From: Rhodanobacteraceae bacterium
GTDB taxonomy: Bacteria; Pseudomonadota; Gammaproteobacteria; Xanthomonadales; Rhodanobacteraceae
Reading direction: 5' to 3'
Assembly: GCA_025924775.1 (NCBI GenBank)
Contig: JAICHS010000011.1
Coordinates: forward strand, 1 to 20,489
Length of the DNA: 20,489 nt
Position numbers and translations under genes: made by a program. The notes under the pieces are model-generated. The model saw only the letters and a program-made list of their open reading frames with translations, was not told the origin of the DNA and did no database searches. Below are positions 15,540 through 20,489 of this stretch, in pieces. How positions within the stretch are numbered: the stretch's first letter is position 1; every line of letters starts with the position of its first letter.

Positions 15540-15599
15540 GGGATTCGAAGACTCTGCAGGGGCTCGGAACCTGGAACTCGGGAAGCCTAACAACACTTC

Positions 15600-15719
15600 G
15601 TCATTCCGGGGCTACCCGCGCTTCATGCGGGCAGAACCCGACTGCGTTTACAGGATTGCAAACGCGAACGCCCCCGGATCAAGTCCGGGGCAGGCTGCGG
15701 CGGCCCGCTCCGAAATGAC
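15600..15719. repeat. Bounded palindromic repeat between response regulator and kinase
   Basis: It begins GTCATTCCGGGG and ends CCGAAATGAC, an imperfect terminal inverted repeat. Internal stems: CCCCGGA-TCAAG-TCCGGGG, and a GCGTTT...AAACGC palindrome. The 38 bases at 15635-15672 match the reverse complement of 20078-20115 with two mismatches, so both are copies of one dispersed element. It fills most of the 227-base gap (15540-15766). I see no gene in the gap. Confidence 0.8.
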
Positions 15720-15766
15720 GACAAAACGGCGCAGGCCGGGCTGGATCCGGGTAGCCCCGCCTGCTC

Positions 15767-17107
15767 TCATCCTTCCGTCGGTATCCCGTACCGCTGCATG
15801 CGCCGGTACAGCGCCTGGCGTGACAGGCCCAGCGTGCGCGCGGCCCGGCTGATCACGCCACCGGCGCGGCGCAAGGCCTCCTCCACGGCATCCCGGGGCG
15901 GGTCATCCAGGCTGCGCGACGCGGCCGGGGGAGCCGGCGGCAGGCCAAGATGCGCCACCGTGATTTCATCCCTTCCGCACAACAGCTTCGCGCGATCCAT
16001 GGTGTTCTTGAGTTCGCGCACATTGCCGGGCCACGGGTAGGCCAGCAACGCGTCGCGGGCGTCGTCCGACAACACTGCGTCATCATCGAGAAAATACTCG
16101 GCCAACGGCAGGATGTCGTCGGGGCGATCGCCCAGCGGCGGCAGCGCCACCTCGATGGTGTTCAGGCGATAGAACAGGTCCTCGCGAAACCTGCCCGCGC
16201 GGATCATCCCCGCCAGGTCGGCGTTGGTGGCGCTGATCACCCGCACCTTCACCTTGCGCGTGCGGGTGGAACCCAACCGCTCGAATTCGCCGGTTTCCAG
16301 CACGCGCAGCAACTTCATCTGGCCCGCCGGCGGCAGGTTGCCGATTTCATCCAGAAACAGCGTGCCGCCATCGGCGGCCTCGAAACGGCCCTCACGCGTA
16401 CGCGTGGCGCCGGTATAGGCGCCGGCCTCGGCGCCAAACAGTTCCGCCTCGATCAACTCACCCGGCAGCGCACCGCAGTTGACCGTGACCAGCGGCCGCT
16501 CGCGCACCGCCGAATTGGCATGCACGATTTCCGCGATGCGCTCCTTGCCCGCGCCATTCGGACCCGTGATCAGCACCGGCACATCCGCGCGCGCCACCCG
16601 GCAGGCCAGTTCCAGCACCTGCAGCATTTCGTCCGACGCAAACACGATGCCACGCAGGTCGTGGCGCGCTTCCAGACTCTGGCGCAGGCGCCGGCGCGTC
16701 GCGCGCGTGGCGGCGGCGGCACGCGCGTTTTCCGACAATTCCAGCAGGTTCTCGACCGTGGCCAGCAGTTTGGCGTCGTCCCAAGGCTTGGACATGTAAT
16801 CGGCGGCGCCGGCCTTCACCAGCTGCACTGCGGTCTCAAGGTGCGACCAACCCGTCAGCAGGATCACCGGCAGGTCGGGATGGCGATCGCGGATGGCGTG
16901 GAACAGCGCGATGCCCTCCTCGCCCGAGGTGGTGTCGGCGCCGAAATTCATGTCGGCGATCACCAGGTCCACGCGCCCGCGCGCCAGCAACGCCAGGCCC
17001 TCGTCCGGCATTGCGGCCGTCAGCGGATGGATGTCGTTGATCGACAGCAGCAGCGATAACGCGTCGCGCACCGCGGCCTGGTCATCGATGATCAATACGG
17101 TGCGCAT
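15767..17107 (-). CDS. NtrC-family sigma-54-dependent response regulator
   Basis: 446 residues. Receiver domain 1-120: acidic pair Asp8/Asp9, phosphoacceptor Asp52 (VIADMNFG), Thr85, and Lys107 (KPWD). AAA+ domain about 150-390: P-loop TGPNGAGKE (181-189), GAYTGA loop (229-234) that contacts sigma-54, Walker B GGTLFLDEIG (247-256), and the arginine-rich GRFREDLFYRLN (305-316) and YPWPGNVREL (357-366). The Fis-type helix-turn-helix lies at the end (about 404-441, AARTLGLSRQALYRRMQRYGI). The P-loop reads GPNGAGKE where NtrC proteins usually have GETGTGKE, but the essential Gly-Lys is kept. AGGGA lies just before the ATG at 17107. It presumably activates a sigma-54 promoter in front of the permease operon in response to the downstream kinase. 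Confidence 0.95.
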   Translation of the reverse strand: MRTVLIIDDQAAVRDALSLLLSINDIHPLTAAMPDEGLALLARGRVDLVIADMNFGADTTSGEEGIALFHAIRDRHPDLPVILLTGWSHLETAVQLVKAGAADYMSKPWDDAKLLATVENLLELSENARAAAATRATRRRLRQSLEARHDLRGIVFASDEMLQVLELACRVARADVPVLITGPNGAGKERIAEIVHANSAVRERPLVTVNCGALPGELIEAELFGAEAGAYTGATRTREGRFEAADGGTLFLDEIGNLPPAGQMKLLRVLETGEFERLGSTRTRKVKVRVISATNADLAGMIRAGRFREDLFYRLNTIEVALPPLGDRPDDILPLAEYFLDDDAVLSDDARDALLAYPWPGNVRELKNTMDRAKLLCGRDEITVAHLGLPPAPPAASRSLDDPPRDAVEEALRRAGGVISRAARTLGLSRQALYRRMQRYGIPTEG

Positions 17108-17164
17108 GGTTCCCTGCAAAAATCGATCTTCATCATTCGAGGCTATCACGCTTTTTATTGCCCT

Positions 17165-17186
17165 CGCCCTTCGCTTGCGAAGGGCG
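17165..17186. repeat. Perfect palindromic hairpin between permease and response regulator genes
   Basis: CGCCCTTCGC-TT-GCGAAGGGCG, perfect 10-bp arms with a 2-base centre, about 55 bases after the stop of the permease at 17241. No T-run follows on the minus strand. It may still mark the end of the exporter operon. The 133-base gap (17108-17240) otherwise shows nothing. Confidence 0.65.
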
Positions 17187-17240
17187 GAGCAAAGCGAACG
17201 CGCCTGCGGCACGCCCCCCTGCGTACCGAAAGGGGTGGAG

Positions 17241-18464
17241 CTACACCGAACGCGTCGCCACCACCGGCGGCACGTTGGCGGCGCGCAGCGCCGGACCCAG
17301 CACCGCAAGCTGGCCGAGCACCCACAACGCGATCGCGCTGGCCGGCAGGTAATACCAGGGCATCCGGGTCAATTGGTAGTGCTGCATCAGGTACAGGTTG
17401 ATGCCGAACGCCAGGACCATGCCAATCACGATGCCAACCGTGCTCAACAGGAAATTCTCGGTCTGGAAGTACTGCATGATGTGCCCGCGCGTCGCACCCA
17501 CCGCGCGGCGGATGCCGATCTGGCGGCGTCGCTGGCCGACCCAGAAACTCGTGAGTCCGACGATGCCAAACGCGGTCACCGCCAGCATCACCACACACAC
17601 CAGCACCAGCATCCACACCATGCTGCGGACGTTGGCGAAATAGGCATCGCGGATGTCGGTGAAGGTCTTGGCCTTGACGACCGCGTTGGGCGACAGCGCT
17701 TCCAGCTTGGCGGTCGCCGCGTGCAGTACGCGCTCGCGATCCTGCGGCGCGGTGCGCACCACGTAATCGGTCACCACCGGATACGGACCGATCGGGAAAA
17801 ACGCGGACCAATAGAACTGGCTGAGGCCGCCGCCGTTCTGGTTGGGCCGCAGCACGTTGGCCACGATCCCGATCACGGTGTACGTATTTTGTGGGCCTAT
17901 CCAGAGTTGCTTGCCCAACGCCTCGCCAGTCGGCCACAGGCGCTTGGCGAGGGCTTGCGTCAGGATCACCGCGTGCCCGCCCGGGACGTAGCTGTTGTTG
18001 CCGGATTTGCTGTCGGCATATTCATCGTCGTTGAAGAGGCGCCCCTTCAGCAAACTCAACCCCAGCGCTTCGGGCCCGCCTTGCGTGAACATGTAGATTG
18101 CAACATTCGGACTGTCCTTCTGGAAAATCCCGCCGGGGCTCGTCGCGATGTTGCTGTTGGAGCTGCTGTGGCCAAGCGGGATCATGTCGATGCCCGTCGC
18201 CGCAACGACGCCCGGGATCTGGCGCAAGGCGGCGAGGTCGCGCGGAATGTCGGCATGGGCAAGCTTGGGGTCGGTGCCCGCGACGTTCAGGTCGACGATA
18301 CCGGCCTCGTCGATCGCGTTCGGAAGGTGCAGCTCCGCAATGCGCTGACCGATCATGAACACCGCGTTGCACAGCACGGCGCAGGCCAGTGCGATTTCCA
18401 GCACGATCAGCGCGGCCGGAATCTTGTGCTTGCGCAAGCTCGCAAGGATGGGTTGGATTTCCAT
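17241..18464 (-). CDS. FtsX/MacB-type ABC transporter permease
   Basis: A 407-residue inner-membrane permease of a type VII (MacB-like) ABC system. One N-terminal helix (about 16-38, IPAALIVLEIALACAVLCNAV) is followed by a large periplasmic domain (about 45-280). Three C-terminal helices come last (about 288-315, 340-365 and 375-398). The cytoplasmic coupling motif QRRRQIGIRRAVGATR is characteristic of FtsX-like permeases. The start ATG at 18464 has GAAGAG 7 bases upstream. The C-terminal 100 residues are very similar to those of the partial permease at the right edge, including the shared ending VPPVVATRSV. These systems use ATP to drive mechanotransmission or extrusion from the periplasm (antibiotics, peptides, lipoproteins); the substrate is unknown. 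No ATPase is encoded in the window. Confidence 0.92.
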   Translation of the reverse strand: MEIQPILASLRKHKIPAALIVLEIALACAVLCNAVFMIGQRIAELHLPNAIDEAGIVDLNVAGTDPKLAHADIPRDLAALRQIPGVVAATGIDMIPLGHSSSNSNIATSPGGIFQKDSPNVAIYMFTQGGPEALGLSLLKGRLFNDDEYADSKSGNNSYVPGGHAVILTQALAKRLWPTGEALGKQLWIGPQNTYTVIGIVANVLRPNQNGGGLSQFYWSAFFPIGPYPVVTDYVVRTAPQDRERVLHAATAKLEALSPNAVVKAKTFTDIRDAYFANVRSMVWMLVLVCVVMLAVTAFGIVGLTSFWVGQRRRQIGIRRAVGATRGHIMQYFQTENFLLSTVGIVIGMVLAFGINLYLMQHYQLTRMPWYYLPASAIALWVLGQLAVLGPALRAANVPPVVATRSV

Positions 18465-18515
18465 GGGGCATCTCTTCTGTTGACTTGCACGAGCGACACC
18501 GCTCGTTTTGACTTC

Positions 18516-18608
18516 CCTTCCCCCGCTTGCGGGGGAAGGTGCCGAAGGTGGATGGGGGTATTTCGCAACACTCCCCCACCCTGGCCCTCCCCCGCAAGCG
18601 GGGGAGGG
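18516..18608. repeat. Paired CCTTCCCCCGC palindromes between the two permease genes
   Basis: The first hairpin is 18516-18539 with perfect 11-bp arms CCTTCCCCCGC and GCGGGGGAAGG and a TT centre. The second is 18585-18608 with 11-bp arms CCCTCCCCCGC and GCGGGGGAGGG and an AA centre. The stretch between them (GTGCCGAAGGTGGATGGGGG) parallels the copy at 5226-5322. A further small stem, CGAGCG-ACAC-CGCTCG followed by TTTT (18490-18509), lies alongside on the plus strand. Together they fill the gap between co-directional permease genes. Confidence 0.8.
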
Positions 18609-18615
18609 AAACGCA

Positions 18616-19929
18616 TCACACCGATTTCAACTGCGGTGCCGGCGCCACCACGCAGGCGCGCCACGCCGGCAACAGGCCCGCGATCAGGCTGGCGACCAGC
18701 GCGATCACGAAGGTGGCTATGAACATCGACGGGTCGAGGTGCGCGAGCTTGGCGTACTCGGCCGGCTGCTGGCGGATCGCCCACAAGCCGAGCTCCGCGA
18801 AAACCAGCCCGAGTACGCCGCCGGCGACGCCGACCATGCCGGATTCGACCATGAATTGCGCGAAGACCGCCTGCCGCGTCGCGCCCAATGCGCGGCGCAC
18901 ACCGATCTCGCGCGAACGCCGCAGGCACTTCGCCAGCAGCAGCCCGACCGTGTTGACGATGCAAATCAGCAGGAATCCGAACGCAAGGTTGGTCTGCAAT
19001 TTCGCGTCGTTCGGCACCACCTGCTGCTGGCCCAGAAAACCCATCAGGTCCGGCATGGCAGCGTCGTGGTGATGGAACCGGCCCAGCGCAACCTGCTGCG
19101 CCACGTAATTGGAAAGAAAGGTCCGGTACGCCGCTGCGTCGGACGCGTGCTGCAATTCCACCCAGAAGGCCACGAACGCGCAGGGAGCGGTTTGCAGGTG
19201 ATCCATGTCCGCTTCCGCCGACCAGCAATTGGTGTTCTGCGGACCCATCTTGTCGGCCAGCGCCGAGTCCAGTGGCATGAACACAGCATCGCCCTTGCCA
19301 TAGCTGTGACCGCCCAGGCTCACCGCGTAGAAGCGCGGCTGCGGCGCCCACGGCTTTAACACGCCGATGATGCGGTAATCATGGTCGTTGACGCGCAGGG
19401 TTTGCCCCACGCTGTTCCTGCCGCCGAACAGCTTGTCATTGAGGGTAGCTGCGATCACCGCGACCCTTGCGCGGCTGTCATCGTCCGCCGCGCTCCAGCC
19501 GCTTCCATATTCGAACGGCACGTCGAACATGGAGAAGAAATCCGCGGTGGTCATCACGCCGTCGCTGAAAAACGGGTGCGCGTTCGGTTGCTTGGGCGCG
19601 ATCTTCGCCCCCGTCAGCGACATCACCGCCTGCCGCTCGCCGCGATGCGCACGCAAGAGGTTCATCGCATCGGTATAGGACAGCAGGTCACCAAAGTTCT
19701 GCCACACCTTTTCGGCGGGCAGGGTGACCGCCGCCGGAAACGGGTTCAATTCCGGGGTGAACAGCCGCGCGCTCTTTTGCGGCATCGGGTCGCCGGACAG
19801 CAGCTTCAGCACCGTCAGCGTCGTGATCGACGCGCCGATGCCGAGACCCAGCGCCAGCACCATCAGCACCGTGAGTACGCGGTTGCGTTTGAAGCTGCGC
19901 AGCGCGAGATCGAGGTAATACGCAAACAT
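18616..19929 (-). CDS. MacB-type ABC transporter permease, second subunit
   Basis: 437 residues. N-terminal cytoplasmic start MFAYYLDLALRSFKRNR, then a membrane helix (about 18-42, VLTVLMVLALGLGIGASITTL). A large MacB-like periplasmic domain follows (about 45-320, with GGRNSVGQTLRVNDHDYRIIGVL). Three C-terminal helices lie at about 325-345, 370-395 and 405-430, with the coupling motif RSREIGVRRALGATR between the first two. It differs clearly from the permease at 17241-18464, so the two probably form a heterodimer. AGAAGG lies 8 bases before the ATG at 19929. The stop is close to a repeat pair separating it from the next gene. Cysteines 236 and 250 region (NCWSAEADMDHLQTAPCAF) could form a periplasmic disulfide. 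Substrate unknown. Confidence 0.92.
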   Translation of the reverse strand: MFAYYLDLALRSFKRNRVLTVLMVLALGLGIGASITTLTVLKLLSGDPMPQKSARLFTPELNPFPAAVTLPAEKVWQNFGDLLSYTDAMNLLRAHRGERQAVMSLTGAKIAPKQPNAHPFFSDGVMTTADFFSMFDVPFEYGSGWSAADDDSRARVAVIAATLNDKLFGGRNSVGQTLRVNDHDYRIIGVLKPWAPQPRFYAVSLGGHSYGKGDAVFMPLDSALADKMGPQNTNCWSAEADMDHLQTAPCAFVAFWVELQHASDAAAYRTFLSNYVAQQVALGRFHHHDAAMPDLMGFLGQQQVVPNDAKLQTNLAFGFLLICIVNTVGLLLAKCLRRSREIGVRRALGATRQAVFAQFMVESGMVGVAGGVLGLVFAELGLWAIRQQPAEYAKLAHLDPSMFIATFVIALVASLIAGLLPAWRACVVAPAPQLKSV

Positions 19930-19961
19930 GCCATTCGCCTTCTGATGTTTGAATCCTGGTT

Positions 19962-20143
19962 CGTCATTCCGGGGCCAGCGTCGGCTTCACTGGCGCTGGA
20001 ATCCGGAATCGGTTTGCTGGCGTTCCGTGACCGATTGACTCGCGCCGTCCATGGCGCTCGCGCTGCACGCCGCCTGCGGCGTTCGCGTTTGCAGTCCTGC
20101 AAACGCAGTCGGGTTCCGGGTTGCACGCGGCCCCGGAATGACA
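19962..20143. repeat. 182-bp repeat with perfect 12-bp inverted ends between permease genes
   Basis: Ends GTCATTCCGGGG (19963-19974) and CCCCGGAATGAC (20131-20142) are exact complements. It contains a 10-bp palindrome GCGTTTGCAG-TC-CTGCAAACGC. The segment 20078-20115 matches the reverse complement of 15635-15672 with two mismatches. It occupies most of the 254-base gap between the second permease and the partial one. I see no coding potential in it. Confidence 0.8.
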
Positions 20144-20183
20144 ATGTCTGTTTTGCTTTTCTGATTCCCGGCTCTCCGCTTCA

Positions 20184-20489
20184 TCACACGCTCCGCGTCG
20201 CCACCACCGGCGGCACGGCCGCGGCGCGCAGCGCGGGCACCAATACCGCGAGTTGCCCCAGTAGCCACAATGCGACCATGCCAACCGGCAGATACCACAG
20301 CGGCAGGCGTGGCACTTCAAAAAACTTCATCAGCAAAAGGTTGATGCCGATCGCCAGCCCGACGCCGACCACGATGCCGAGCGTGACGATCAGGAAGTTC
20401 TCGGCCTGGAAGTAACGCAGGATGTCCGCGCGCGTCGCCCCCAGCGCGCGGCGGATGCCGATCTGCTTGCGCCGCTGCGCCACCCAGAA
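20184..20489 (-). CDS. FtsX/MacB-type ABC permease, C-terminal fragment (continues past right edge)
   Basis: 101 residues are visible. The frame is open to the window edge, so the true start is outside. It begins in the coupling segment FWVAQRRKQIGIRRALGATR, followed by three hydrophobic segments and the ending VPPVVATRSV. It is a close paralogue of the permease at 17241-18464 (most residues identical over this stretch), while the permease between them is of the other subunit type. This suggests a duplicated pair of permease genes in one operon. The methionine-like start near 20483 is only an internal GTG. Confidence 0.9.
   Translation of the reverse strand, partial: FWVAQRRKQIGIRRALGATRADILRYFQAENFLIVTLGIVVGVGLAIGINLLLMKFFEVPRLPLWYLPVGMVALWLLGQLAVLVPALRAAAVPPVVATRSV

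Noticed and set aside
14214..15590. Long plus-strand open frame (458 residues) over the histidine kinase gene
   Set aside because: Its translation is rich in Arg, Gln and His with no motifs, while the opposite strand has complete kinase boxes.
17108..17240. Sigma-54 promoter near the response regulator
   Set aside because: No convincing GG-N10-GC pair at the right spacing was found; the exporter operon starts outside the window.
16893..18722. 609-residue plus-strand open frame across the response regulator start and a permease
   Set aside because: It crosses two real minus-strand genes and a repeat; low-complexity composition typical of a shadow.

Overview
The window reads as GC-rich chromosomal DNA from a gammaproteobacterium, most likely of the Lysobacterales (Xanthomonadales; Lysobacteraceae or Rhodanobacteraceae type). 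I infer this from the flavour of the proteins (GlyA, NrdR, EttA, ProS, an H-NS-like protein, NfeD/SPFH), from the gene order glyA-nrdR-ribD, and from the many short palindromic repeats between genes. No tRNA, rRNA, CRISPR array, prophage or complete insertion sequence is visible. Most of the window is core metabolism. The unusual parts are repeat-driven changes at gene junctions, one small mobile-looking gene, one possible unrecognised replisome gene, and a two-component/efflux block at the right end.

Layout. Positions 1-3160 (minus strand): glyA, a four-helix-bundle protein gene, nrdR, and ribD (cut by the left edge). The four-helix-bundle gene is flanked by a near-perfect 20-bp inverted repeat and is wedged without spare bases between glyA and nrdR. 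A cluster of four repeats lies between nrdR and ribD and encodes the first residues of RibD. Positions 3161-3556: a divergent intergenic region with hairpins. Positions 3557-6337 (plus): ettA, then a Tat-exported metallo-beta-lactamase-fold hydrolase. Positions 6442-8214 (minus): a tightly coupled operon pssA - small protein - rimI; the small protein resembles the DNA polymerase III psi subunit (HolD) in overall layout and in its position next to rimI. Positions 8357-11107 (plus): a DUF4124 secreted protein, proS, and a short H-NS-family protein.

Positions 11261-14059 (minus): an SPFH/stomatin-like protein, its usual partner NfeD, and a ThrE-type amino-acid exporter. Positions 14226-17107 (minus): a sigma-54-dependent NtrC-family response regulator followed by a histidine kinase whose two membrane segments are joined by a very short loop (an intramembrane-sensing layout). 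Positions 17241-20489 (minus): two complete FtsX/MacB-type ABC permeases and the end of a third, which is a close paralogue of the first. The ATPase and membrane-fusion partners are expected beyond the right edge. The adjacent two-component system probably regulates this exporter, but no sigma-54 promoter is visible because the operon start lies outside the window.

At least two families of palindromic repeats sit in almost every intergenic gap. One has CCTTCCCCC-type arms. The other is bounded by GTCATTCCGGGG and its complement. Several lie just after stop codons, where they could end or stabilise transcripts.
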